DNA of 64,000 bases. Origin: Pyrrhosoma nymphula. Its lineage: Eukaryota > Arthropoda > Insecta > Odonata > Coenagrionidae. Location: the NCBI GenBank assembly GCA_963573305.1, contig OY754339.1, forward strand, positions 72,525,376 to 72,589,375. The letters run 5' to 3'. The notes under the pieces are model-generated. The model ran no database searches. It was not told the DNA's origin and was given only the letters and a program-made list of their open reading frames with translations. The position numbers and the translations under genes were made by a program. Each line of letters opens with the position of its first letter. The stretch's first letter is position 1. Positions 35,285 to 46,160 of the stretch are shown one piece after another.

Positions 35285-35400
35285 AATACTTGGCGTGATA
35301 TCGAGGGATCCGGGTTCGGGTCCTGGTCAAGGCGAATGATTTTGTTCTCTGTGGTGACTCCATAGAGGTAATATGGTGGCTAGTCCAAGTATCCTCAGAA
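35285..35400 (+). repeat. tRNA-derived SINE copy
   Basis: GATATCGAGGGATCCGGGTT and CGGGTTCGGGTCCTGGTCAA supply the B box. The body, CTGTGGTGACTCCATAGAGG, matches the 34.8 kb copy. The A-box half is missing or diverged. Confidence 0.55.
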
Positions 35401-35519
35401 TTTATCCTCTGGCACAGTGAGTTTCATGGAGCAAGATTTTCTCAAGATACCCCGTAATTGAAGTCATAAAACACAGATACGCGTACGCAGAGCGCCACAG
35501 TCTACGAGGCATCTATGAA

Positions 35520-35610
35520 ACTCACAATGACACTCGCCTGCTGGTTAGAGCACACGGCTCGATATCGAGGTGTCTGGGTTCTAATACCAGTTCACGGGGG
35601 GCTGTGTTTG
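35520..35610 (+). repeat. tRNA-derived SINE head
   Basis: CGCCTGCTGGTTAGAGCACA (A-box region), CTCGATATCGAGGTGTCTGG and GGGTTCTAATACCAGTTCAC (diverged B box) have tRNA spacing. It is the most complete tRNA-like half in the cluster, but several stem mismatches argue against a functional tRNA gene. Confidence 0.55.
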
Positions 35611-35643
35611 AAGCATTCAATATGATTTCTATAACCTAACTAA

Positions 35644-35711
35644 GGATTGTACAATCTCGAAGGATTCGATACTTTGAATACAAGGGATTGTACAATCTCG
35701 AAGGATTTGAT
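35644..35711 (+). repeat. 41 bp direct repeat
   Basis: GGATTGTACAATCTCGAAGG starts at 35644 and again at 35685; the second copy is partial. It ends just outside the hAT-like element. Confidence 0.85.
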
Positions 35712-35724
35712 ATAGCGTTTGAAC

Positions 35725-38113
35725 TAGGGATGTGTGGTATATAAAAATATACCGATATATCGGAATCCGATATTTTTAAAATATACCAATTAGCCGATAG
35801 ATATATCGTTTAAAATATACCAGTGTACTGTTATGTCGGTACTAGCTATATAATATATAATTATGCTACAATTTTTGCTGGTATTTGCTCTCTAGTTGTA
35901 CCTACTTACCTACTATCTTTCGCTAAACTTATTTAGTCCTCAGAATACTAGAAAGCGAAGAATAATCGTGTAAACTATTAAGGATATAGAGGAAACGAGT
36001 AACAAATAGGCAATTTACATTTTTTATTAAAATATATATTTATTAGATAATATTTCTGAGGAAGCATTTTCAATATTTTTGTTCGATTCACAATGGTTTC
36101 CAGTCAAAGAATGTGCGTAATAAATGCACGACTGGTATATGCTAATCATGCATTTATCAGATGAGTACAACTTTTTTAAAGGTATTTTTTATACAGAAAG
36201 CACATACTCTGGTAGTTACCAAATGCTATTTCCATCATTCTCAGGGTATAGTTTTCCATGCGCGATAGCTTCTATAAAAACACTTAGGAGGCTAAAAACA
36301 AATAGGCTTAGGAGTAAGCCTAAAACAACTTCATGATCGTATTATGACAGATTATGAATATGTTAGATGTTATCAAGGTAAAGACATACAGTGCACAGGT
36401 CTCGACAAAGTATTCGGAATTTAAATATGCCATGCATTGATGCAATATTTCCAGGAGTGTGGTTATGGCTTAACACATTCCTAGCTTGGCTGGTGTAGTG
36501 ACAAGGCAAATGCGATTGATCTCAAATGGCAATAATGGACACCAGTATTTATTCCAATTGGTCCCAAAAACACCAGCTGGTTAGTATGATCACCAGTCAG
36601 TCTCCTCATTTGCACACAATCAGATGCAACATTGTTGACCAATGATACGGTGTGCTCAGATGGTACTAAGGATCTCAGAACAACCATGTATATATGGGCT
36701 AAAGCAGGGAAAGCTGTTCTACTGTTCTGTCAACCAAGGTGATGAAGGTCAGCTTTTACTTCTATTCTTATGTCAGCTACGGCGTTAGATACAACTGAAG
36801 GAATGGAGAAATGAATATACTATATTATTATTCTCTGTACATTTTTGCCTCGAATGAATTTTAAGGAAATATGATTCCGGTATGTGATATATGATTAATA
36901 ATCAAGGATAAATCTGAGTGAGATAAAGATTCTTTTTAGGACCGCTCGTGAAAGGTTTCAATAAGGCTCCCCCTCAGAAGCAAGATGAATAATATCGCAC
37001 CGCGTCGCGATACACAATCACGAAATAAAAAATTTACTTTTGTTCGTTGCTTGCGTTAACGCGTGGGCAATTATCACCCCTAGTGTTATTTTTGCAGCAA
37101 CCTGTTCGCGGCAAATCAACATTTTGAGATTGAAGCGAAAGGCCTTTTCTTTAGAGAAAAATGATTATTTTATCTGAGAAAGAGCAACGACTAGAAAAAA
37201 CAACGATATCAAATCAATCTACATGATATACTAAAATTAAATAGGAAAAATAATTAAACTTTCATGTAATCACATTTTAAGTTATTATTGCATTACGACA
37301 ATACAAAAAACCGTATCAATTTCGCTAAGACACGTGGTGCCAATGGTAGGAGCATGAGCCATAGCAACCTAAATGGCTGCAGTCTCTTTAAATATTCAAT
37401 TGGGTTAGGCTATGACGTTTCATTAGTGTGTTCTGTTAATTCATTTAGGGAGAAATCCAAGTTAGAGTAAATAGCTGTTTTCATTGCAAATGCATTGCGT
37501 GCGGAATTCCACGGATTGCATTAATGAATGGTATAAAACGGAGATCATTCTAGATATAATTAGTACACGCAGGAAAAAACAGTGCGCAGTCTTTTTTTCC
37601 ATGACTGTGATAATTTTTCTAATATCAAATTTGGGAGCATTAATTTTGTTCCACCAAATTCAGATTGAATTTTGTTTTGAAAGTTAACACCCGGTTGAAA
37701 GCAAGGCCATCTCATGGCCTATTTTTAATGCACAGCGCTTAACTGAATACGTAGTTGTAGTGCCGAATAAGAGAAACGCTTCATTAAGAGAATTCAAAAC
37801 CAAGGTAGAAAGAGTTCATCGTACTTTTTAAAAATCGTAGTAAAACGTTAAAAACCATAAATGTTTACTTCCCATTTTTCTTAGCAATAGGGAATTTTCA
37901 ACAATCCCGCTCTTTTAAATCATTTCCCTAACTTAATTACTGAACTTCGGTATGAAAATTTTCATTTTGAGCAATATATCGGGTACCGGTACTTAGAAAA
38001 CAAACACCGAATATGCCGGTATATCGACTTAAAAAAATACACCGGTTTATTTCGATATATCGGCAAAAATATACCGGATATACCGGTACATCGACATATA
38101 CCGCAAATTCATA
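35725..38113. mobile_element. hAT-like transposon, degenerate, with 8 bp target duplication
   Basis: GTTTGAAC flanks both ends exactly (35717-35724 and 38114-38121), the 8 bp duplication expected for hAT. The ends are diverged inverted repeats, TAGGGATGTGTGGTAT on the left and TATGAATTTGCGGTAT as the right reverse complement. Both are followed by dense ATATACCGATATATCGG-type subterminal repeats (35740-35830 and 37975-38100). The 2.4 kb interior has no intact transposase. A stretch around 36225-36335 (KTLRRLKTNRLRS) is faintly like the hAT C-terminal dimerisation region, which I would not rely on. Confidence 0.75.
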
Positions 38114-38570
38114 GTTTGAACCACTCGTAAAAACTTCTCAGGCAGCCTTCCCATACGGTTTTTTCTCACCGGGATATTTTTGATGGACTGAATCTCCCGA
38201 TTTGAGGCGTTAAACTACATATGAGGTACTTTAATAATTCACCCGAGAGGCTCAAACATCAAAATCTCCTACCGCACTTGAGTGTACCACGTGACTACTT
38301 AGTTAAGTGATCTAAATTATCTCTTCCTGGTCAAATTACCCTCCCCTCCCGGTGAATTATTTATTTCAATGTGAATTTCACATTTTGGGCGATTACTGGC
38401 GGGTGACCCCATTAAATTTACTTCTTGACTTTCTCCGTAGTTGTTTGAACCTCTAACTCTCCTCTGACAAGAGCAATTTTGTTCTATTTGTATGACAGAT
38501 CATCGATGGCAAAAAGGTGGAATACCGGATCCCAACCGTTCATGTTTCTAGACTATTGAACATTGTACAT

Positions 38571-39139
38571 CACCCTCTCGGAAAATTCCCTAGAAACTGA
38601 ACCCCCGTTTTCCCTAGAAAATATACCTCTCGGGTTTCCCTAGAATGCTTTTTCCCTGGGAAATGCTTTCGGGAGTGGATTGCAGTGGCTATGAATGTAT
38701 ATATTTTACGCCAAATTTAGTTGACTGTGAGGTGATTTTTATAATGATTGCAGATCGTTGTTATTGAGAAATATTTTGTCAGTCTCATAATATTAACAGT
38801 GATAACTCTATGGTTGTATAAATGAAACTATGCAGAACATTTTTTTTATGAATATATATTTTTCCTCAATAGTAATTTACTCTATGCACTACACATTGCA
38901 CTCTATGTAATTTCTGGTGCAATTTTTTCTATATCTGAAGATTTTCCCTAAATTTTCGTTTTGTTCTAGGGAAATTACTGACCGAAGTCTGTCATTTCTA
39001 ATGAAAAAAGTTCTGAGAAAAAATTTCCCGAGTGTTTTAGAGTATTTTCTTAGGAAAGAAATTTTTTCTAAGGAATTTTCAATTTTTCTCTTGCTTTTCC
39101 TTATGTTCTAGGGAATTCTTTTAGGGAAATTTCCATCAG
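38571..39139. mobile_element. Possible hAT-like MITE rich in TTCCCTAG
   Basis: The left end CCCTCTCGGAAAATTCCCTA and the right end read inward (CCCTGATGGAAATTTCCCTA) are inverted repeats. TTCCCTAG or its complement recurs many times inside near both ends. There is no target duplication at these boundaries, so the limits may be off by several bases. Confidence 0.5.
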
Positions 39140-42100
39140 GGCTTCCTCTAGAAAGGGTAAGGAATGAAATCCGCAACGTGTGTATTCCTATTTGGTTGGT
39201 GGTGAGGTGGTTCTTTAGGGGTGAAAATCTGTGTGGGCGCCTTAAAGTTCATTACGGGCGTATACCCAATGAACTTGACCATCCTCTTCCCATTCATTCT
39301 TGTCAAGCACCCGATTCCCCCGACCCACCTTGCCCTTTGTACCCCTAGGAGGCAGGAGTGTCGGAGACTGATTGTGAGAAGAGGATAGGGGAGGGAACAC
39401 AGGAGAGGAACAGAGAGGAGTAATACCCAGCTGATGATAGTGCTTAGCTCATGGGTCTCCTAGAGAGTCATTTGCTTCGCGCTAGGCTAGGATGTGTTCC
39501 ATATTCCTGTTCATGAAATTCTCTTTTTTCTAACGCTTTCCTATTTTATATCTATATTCTTTTCGCGATTTCTTAGAAAAAAACTCTTCAGCAAACAAAA
39601 CTTTTGTACTTTTTAAGACTTATTCCCTCCTGTTAACTAACTGTCTAACAATTATTGAAAACTCATTAGTTACGTTCCAATGTAAACAAGGCATCACTAA
39701 CTACTCCTTCCTCAACATTGTTTTTTATCGTCACACCATAACATGAAGAATCAACCCATTGTAAGACCCCGCGAGGATGTTTCGTAGCCGATTCGCGAAC
39801 TATCTATCTTTTCTCTCCTAACCTTCTACCTATATGGCATTGGTGTTCTTATTAGGAGCAGTTATCATAATGCATATAAAAGTGATGGATTAGTTCCACC
39901 ACCATGCCTTCCTTGCTGCTAATTCAGTTTCCCGTGGTTCCTGAGACGGATTTAGAGGAGCAAAGGTAGATATGTTTTTTATTTTAGACCATGCGTTTAA
40001 TTTAGGACTAATTGGATGATAATAAAATGAACCACGCCCTTATTTCAAAAGGTGGGGAGAATTTGAAAATTAAAGGTGTAGGGTGGCATTGAAGTATCCG
40101 GTTCAGTAAAAAGCTAGCCTGGAAAGTATTGATTACGGTTTGGAATTATCCTCGGACATAGATGAGCTTGTCTTAAATTTAAAGGCTTTGACGTCGCAAT
40201 ATACTCTTAACATTTTAAAATCGAGGCTCTTTACGGAGGGAAAATACAGGTCTGGGCCTATCCTTAGTCTGATATTTGCTTCGAATTGAAGTTTTCAACC
40301 CCAAAGTCGACTTCTTAGGTTTTGGGTACATTTTTATATAGAGTAGGTTTCCCAAATTCTACGACGTCTTAGGATTCGTATCCCTTCATGGTCATTCCCG
40401 AGTCCCTCTTCTAATACTATTTCTTTCATTCTCTTCTGCATTCCGTCTATCCTAAATTATGAGGAAGGTATGGATAACTACGTCATCTGCTAGCGCGTCC
40501 GCCATTTTCGGCTCGTGGGGAAAGGATAAGTGTATGTGCAAAGGCAAAATAAAAGGGATTTGCTCCCATGAAGATTAAAACTCTTTCGTAAAAACCATGA
40601 TTATTCGTCATAATGGAATAGTAGGCAATGTCTATTTTTTTCAAATGTTGACAAGTGAAATACGGAAGGCACACTAGTGGTTTTACATGAGTAAAAAAAC
40701 TCCCGATTTTTTTACTTCATAGACACGCCTTTGCTTGATGACAGTATCTTTTGGTGCACGAGAGTTTTAGAGCGTTAATAATAAATCATCATAAGTTTTC
40801 AAATAGACAAAGAGGTAGACACGGATAATTCAAATGGACAGGAATAAAATTTGCAAGCGGCTCATACACTGGACTTCACTTTCCACACGCGCACGCCGCG
40901 GTGCGCCGGTGCAGTTATATTTGCCTAAATTTTTAAGGTTTTTGCCAAAATTACAATACTTGAGTAGTTTTTCATTACTAACTCGCGGTGTATACGCCCT
41001 GTTAATCGTTTGAACTGAGCAATGCTGGCTAAAACCGCTTTCGCTGCGTCCACGAAAGCAAACGAAAGGCGACCCTTACAGTTTGAAGAAATGTATTAAA
41101 AGGCACTGATATAGAGCATTTTAAAGTTTTGAATGGCCTCAATGTTTTTGACTAGAAGTAGAATTTAATAAACAGGGGAAGAAAATATAAAAACTTACAG
41201 AAAATTAATTAATAATATAGTATGTTCAAAAGCACATTTTATTCCCAAAAAAACATCCAAAAAAGAATTCTAGCAATCCCTGAACTCAATTTCATTAAGC
41301 CATTGACTACATAAACGTTAACCTAGCATAAAAATATTGGCATTCTGATGAAAGATATATTGATATGTTTTCTTGCTTGAGACTATATTGATCCTGATGG
41401 AGTATTATTCTCTACATTGAAATCATTATATATGGTCGCCTTTCTCTGAAAATTAAAAAATGAGTGATAAGATGTTAAGTTTTTTGTCTCCATTAAAATA
41501 CGTATGAAAACAGTAACACATGACACAGCAGTAAGATGTAGCACATAAATAATTTCGAGAAACACAATTTCGATAAAACATTTATTTCATGAAATTAACA
41601 GATAAATAAAAACAAATAATAAATGAACGTATTTGAACCTTTTAATACTTATTATACTTGGCCTTAGATTCTAATTGCCCAGGGTAGACTTAAGATGCAT
41701 ACTCAATATGGTTTATTCCATGGAGGTCACAAAGATATATCACCTCCTCCTGATTTACATTCCCCTGCATCACCAGATACAGTACACTGCCTAATGCTGT
41801 CTTCATTTGGTTGCAACCTTTTGGCTGGCTGAAGTAACACTTGGTCGTCTGCCAAGTGCATTAGTGCGATTCCCACTCGAAAGCACTTAAAATCGTATTC
41901 TCCCATGCGTTTTTTGTCCGATAATCCAATCTCATTGCTTGCTTGTTTTTTTTAGTAAAATATATTTAAAAATTTTAATTTAATTATTAAGTAGTTGTGT
42001 TGTTTGCTATGGATTTCCGTTTAGTATTTAGGTACTTATAGAATACTCGAACGCATGTCTAAAATGATATGCCAAAAAACTTTGGTGGGATTAATAATGT

Positions 42101-43061
42101 TGTTAAAATTGCACTGAGGAAATATGAAAATGTAAATGTGTAATGGATTTATATCCAAGGATTTTTCACGCAGTTCCGAGCAGATTCTCGTTTTCTATTC
42201 CATCAATTGGTTCCTCGAATTGCTTTAACCGTGGCAAGTAATTACTCTTCGGGTCGGATCGTCCAACTAAATTGGCATCTCAAATTCTTTGATCTCTTTC
42301 CAAAGAAATATAAAGTTTTACAATTTCATACATTTTTATGGATGAGATTGGAATTAGGTGCATCACATGTCATGTGTTTCTCCATTGAAAATAATCCCAC
42401 GCGAGTACGTATTAGCAATTATGTGGATGCATCCTGGAAAAATGAGTTGCTGTATTTATTTTGCTGCTGTCTCTGCTCCTTGAGCTATGTGAGTGCATTC
42501 CTTTAATTGATGGGAAATTGGGCTATGCATATTTGCCTTCAAATCTACTTAACTGTATAAATTGCAGAAATGTCTCTTTTGAAGTATGGTGACTCGCATG
42601 CTTTTAACGTGAGCACTCTGAGGCATAGGCGACTCTCGGAAAAACTAGATAATAATCTTCAATGCTCACGCTTCTGCTTAGATTTATTATATAGGAATTC
42701 ATTTTTTCTCCACGGCTAGGTGATATTGTTTTTCTTTGCGATTTACCGTACTGTTTTCCCAGAAAATGAATTTCTATGTGTCATATCAATCAAGCGGCGA
42801 GTAAAAAACAGTTTAAATGTGAGAAATAAAAAATGTAAATTCTCATCATATCATCAATCAAATTAATTACAAATAATTCACTGGTAACAAACCAGCAAAA
42901 ACTTTTTGAATTACTAGATATTGAAGGACACTTTTTTAAAGTATAGTAAATAGGTAAGTGTTTTCTTTGTTACTAAGATTCCGGGTTCTATGGGTAAAAA
43001 AATTAATCAGTCAGATAGCGCTTGACAGAAATAAAAACGGGTAAAAATTGGTATTTCAGAC
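39140..43061. other. No gene recognised
   Basis: AT-rich sequence with a moderately GC-richer patch at 39,220-39,480. Open frames are short, and no transposon ends or RNA genes were identified. Confidence 0.4.
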
Positions 43062-43091
43062 CTGAAGAAGCCAGCTGAAATACTGGTGAGA
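43062..43091 (+). other. Hammerhead-like motif, solo
   Basis: CTGAAGA (43062-43068), one A, stem II GCCAG (43070-43074) pairing with CTGGT (43083-43087), then GAGA where GAAA is expected. It lies about 75 bp before the left target duplication of the large PLE palindrome and has no endonuclease of its own. Confidence 0.45.
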
Positions 43092-43654
43092 CTGTAGTCC
43101 AAGAATATTATTCTACGAGAATCCTAGAAACCCTCATCAGAGCATGACTTTGTTTTTTTTTGTCTATGGTACTCTTAAATCAAGGTAGATGAGCTCTACG
43201 GCCTCTATAGATTAAACAGATAAAATATTTCTCCAATGGCCGTAAAATATATGCACCACTCGTCAAAAAATTAAATACTTACTGTGTTGGTTTGCGGGAA
43301 TGAGGTTCCACAACAGGGACCAACCACAGCCTCTCCACCAGAATACCCTCCTGTGGTAGTTTACGGGAAAATAATTTCCTCGCCAGGGACTACCACAGAC
43401 ACTCACACACAACCCAATTGGAATCCTTTGTAGGCTAATGAGACCTAGCTCAGGATTCCTGGGTTATAACCTGGGATCCTTCGGAGAGCTGTAGTGACTC
43501 TACTAAGGCTGCCAAGTTATTTACACAACCACACACGCAATCACACAAAACACTCACTCACACACACAGCAGGGCCCCAGATTTCTGGGAGAACAGCTCA
43601 AAAAGAGCGTTGTCAAATAGAAAAACAACAAACAGGGAACGAGGGTGAAATTCG

Positions 43655-43691
43655 TATACGCGTATTTCGACCACAAAGTGGTCCTCTTCAG
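43655..43691 (-). other. Hammerhead-like motif, left PLE arm
   Basis: Mirror of 45671-45707. The minus strand has CTGAAGA (43691-43685), G, a six-pair stem GACCAC/GTGGTC, GAAA (43668-43665) and the palindromic ATACGCGTAT. In this arm the base after the predicted cleavage site is C, which pairs with the G before CUGAAGA (Watson-Crick rather than wobble as in the right arm). Confidence 0.6.
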
Positions 43692-44164
43692 CGAGCTGAA
43701 GGGAAAAACACTAGCAACACGAGGTTGAAAGTGAATGAAGAGGAGGACAAACCTAGAATAAATAGGGAAGGGACAAAAGGGTTAGGAAGCGGGGGGGGGG
43801 GTAAATTGGTAACGGCTAAAAGGTCATTGGTGAGCAGTGGGAATGTGGGTGAAGTGGAGAGTGGGGGAGGCGAGGAGGGGTGGGAGAAAGGGAGCCAATG
43901 GCCAATAGATGTGGTAGTGAAGGAACGTAACCGTTGAAGAAAGGAAGGGGGGTGGGAGTCATGGTGACCGTTGGCGGGAAGGGGGGGTGGAAGCTAATGA
44001 CCGTTGTAGTGAGTCAAGAGGGGGGGGGAAGGGGAAACAAAACAAACTGACCGTTGAAGTGAAGCGTGGGGATTGCAACTGATGAAAAATGTTTAAAATT
44101 TAAAACTAAATGTGGTCAGAGAGTGCCTAGAAAATTGCAAAAAACGGTGAAAATGGAGAACTTC

Positions 44165-44707
44165 TTATTCTATAATAGAAAATAATGGAGAGAAAGAAAT
44201 CGGGCCTTTGTCGCTGTTAAGAAGGTTTTTTCTAAGTTTGTATATATATAAGCTTTCATAGGCGTCAAGTAAATGATTATCTGTTTGTTTGATGAGTTGA
44301 AGGTTTTGTTCTGATGTTTCGTGTTCTGTGTCGATTAAATGTTGTGCCATGCTGGATTTTTCCGGTCGGTTGAATCTGTAATGGGCCATGTGTTCTTTAA
44401 ATCTGGTTTTAATGTTTCTACGAGTTTGCCCTACGTATGCCAGGTCGCATGAGGAGCAAGATATTTTATATATACCGGACTTATTTATATTATCTATTTT
44501 GTCTTTGGTGTTCCCTAATATGTTTTTTAGTTTATAATTATTACTGAAAGATATTTTGGTGTTCACTGTCTTAAATATCTTTTCCAAACCTTTGGTGACT
44601 TTCGGGTGGTAAGGCAGTTTAATGTAGCGAGTAGTTTCATCTTTTCTTAGTGTAGTGGAATTTTCCACTACACTAAGAAAAGATGAAAAGATGAAACAAA
44701 ATTCCAC
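44165..44707 (-). CDS. PLE GIY-YIG endonuclease fragment, left arm
   Basis: An open frame of 180 codons. It runs from the central junction through LPYHPKVTKGLEKIF (the end of the RT-EN linker), KISFSNNYKLKNIL, then SGIYKISCSSCDLAYVGQTR (Cys pair and GIY-YIG core), FKEHMAHYRF, SSMAQHLIDTEHE and a C-terminal helix region, to the stop. The endonuclease would nick target DNA for retrotransposition. The domain looks complete (GIY, YVGQTRR, EH, and H before the C-terminal E), but the RT that should precede it is absent and the first roughly 15 codons cross the palindrome centre. It is identical to the right-arm protein apart from the start. Confidence 0.85.
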   Translation of the reverse strand: MEFCFIFSSFLSVVENSTTLRKDETTRYIKLPYHPKVTKGLEKIFKTVNTKISFSNNYKLKNILGNTKDKIDNINKSGIYKISCSSCDLAYVGQTRRNIKTRFKEHMAHYRFNRPEKSSMAQHLIDTEHETSEQNLQLIKQTDNHLLDAYESLYIYKLRKNLLNSDKGPISFSPLFSIIE

Positions 44708-45197
44708 TACACTAAGAAAAGATGAAACTACTCGCTACATTAAACTGCCTTACCACCCGAAAGTCACCAAAGGTTTGGAAAAGATATTTAAGACAGTGAA
44801 CACCAAAATATCTTTCAGTAATAATTATAAACTAAAAAACATATTAGGGAACACCAAAGACAAAATAGATAATATAAATAAGTCCGGTATATATAAAATA
44901 TCTTGCTCCTCATGCGACCTGGCATACGTAGGGCAAACTCGTAGAAACATTAAAACCAGATTTAAAGAACACATGGCCCATTACAGATTCAACCGACCGG
45001 AAAAATCCAGCATGGCACAACATTTAATCGACACAGAACACGAAACATCAGAACAAAACCTTCAACTCATCAAACAAACAGATAATCATTTACTTGACGC
45101 CTATGAAAGCTTATATATATACAAACTTAGAAAAAACCTTCTTAACAGCGACAAAGGCCCGATTTCTTTCTCTCCATTATTTTCTATTATAGAATAA
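44655..45197 (+). CDS. PLE GIY-YIG endonuclease fragment, right arm
   Basis: 180 codons and the same protein as the left arm except at the N-terminus. There STTLRKDE occurs twice because a small duplication lies at the centre (44665-44730). It has Cys-x2-Cys just before the AYVGQTRRNIKTR core. It has no RT and no promoter that I can identify. The intact frame in both arms shows that the insertion is young rather than that it is functional. Confidence 0.85.
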   Translation: MEFSTTLRKDEKMKQNSTTLRKDETTRYIKLPYHPKVTKGLEKIFKTVNTKISFSNNYKLKNILGNTKDKIDNINKSGIYKISCSSCDLAYVGQTRRNIKTRFKEHMAHYRFNRPEKSSMAQHLIDTEHETSEQNLQLIKQTDNHLLDAYESLYIYKLRKNLLNSDKGPISFSPLFSIIE

Positions 45198-45670
45198 GAA
45201 GTTCTCCATTTTCACCGTTTTTTGCAATTTTCTAGGCACTCTCTGACCACATTTAGTTTTAAATTTTAAACATTTTTCATCAGTTGCAATCCCCACGCTT
45301 CACTTCAACGGTCAGTTTGTTTTGTTTCCCCTTCCCCCCCCCTCTTGACTCACTACAACGGTCATTAGCTTCCACCCCCCTTCCCGCCAACGGTCACCAT
45401 GACTCCCACCCCCCTTCCTTTCTTCAACGGTTACGTTCCTTCACTACCACATCTATTGGCCATTGGCTCCCTTTCTCCCACCCCTCCTCGCCTCCCCCAC
45501 TCTCCACTTCACCCACATTCCCACTGCTCACCAATGACCTTTTAGCCGTTACCAATTTACCCCCCCCCCCCGCTTCCTAACCCTTTTGTCCCTTCCCTAT
45601 TTATTCTAGGTTTGTCCTCCTCTTCATTCACTTTCAACCTCGTGTTGCTAGTGTTTTTCCCTTCAGCTCG

Positions 45671-45707
45671 CTGAAGAGGACCACTTTGTGGTCGAAATAC
45701 GCGTATA
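45671..45707 (+). other. Hammerhead-like ribozyme candidate, right PLE arm
   Basis: CTGAAGA (45671-45677) fits the CUGANGA core. One extra G (45678) precedes stem II, GACCAC-TTT-GTGGTC (45679-45693, six perfect pairs). GAA(A) follows at 45694-45697. Stem III would be the palindrome ATACGCGTAT (45697-45706), with cleavage predicted after A45707. Three stem I pairs (G-U, C-G, U-A) flank it. The minimal stem III and the position downstream of the PLE endonuclease agree with published PLE hammerheads. The extra base before stem II is not canonical. Confidence 0.6.
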
Positions 45708-46160
45708 TGAATTTCACCCTCGTTCCCTGTTTGTTGTTTTTCTATTTGACAACGCTCTTTTTGAGCTGTTCTCCCAGAAATCTGGGGCCCTGCTGTGTGT
45801 GTGAGTGAGTGTTTTGTGTGATTGCGTGTGTGGTTGTGTAAATAACTTGGCAGCCTTAGTAGAGTCACTACAGCTCTCCGAAGGATCCCAGGTTATAACC
45901 CAGGAATCCTGAGCTAGGTCTCATTAGCCTACAAAGGATTCCAATTGGGTTGTGTGTGAGTGTCTGTGGTAGTCCCTGGCGAGGAAATTATTTTCCCGTA
46001 AACTACCACAGGAGGGTATTCTGGTGGAGAGGCTGTGGTTGGTCCCTGTTGTGGAACCTCATTCCCGCAAACCAACACAGTAAGTATTTAATTTTTTGAC
46101 GAGTGGTGCATATATTTTACGGCCATTGGAGAAATATTTTATCTGTTTAATGGTACTCTT

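Larger units (their letters stand above)
43166..46160. mobile_element. Penelope-like element insertion as a 2 x 1,454 bp palindrome
   Basis: The arms 43211-44664 and 44698-46151 are both 1,454 bp and nearly identical reverse complements. Differences seen are one substitution (G/A near 43654) and two one-base changes in homopolymers that cancel in length. ATGGTACTCTT flanks the insertion at 43166-43176 and 46150-46160 (the right copy overlaps the arm end by 2 bp) as an 11 bp target duplication. On the left only, 34 nt (43177-43210) lie between the duplication and the arm. From the centre outward each arm holds the GIY-YIG endonuclease, a C/T-rich UTR, a hammerhead-like motif and a tail. Head-to-head partial copies and a short one-sided extension are known features of Penelope elements. 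RT is missing in both arms, so the insertion is non-autonomous. Confidence 0.92.

Noticed and set aside
35520..35600. Functional tRNA gene
   Set aside because: A and B boxes are present, but the stems have mismatches and sister copies with the same anticodon-side sequence lie close by with non-tRNA bodies. This is a SINE family.
43494..43937. 147-codon + frame in the left PLE arm and the 103-codon mirror frame at 45557-45868
   Set aside because: These run antisense across the PLE 3' UTR and the hammerhead-like motif. The PLE gene is on the other strand in each arm.
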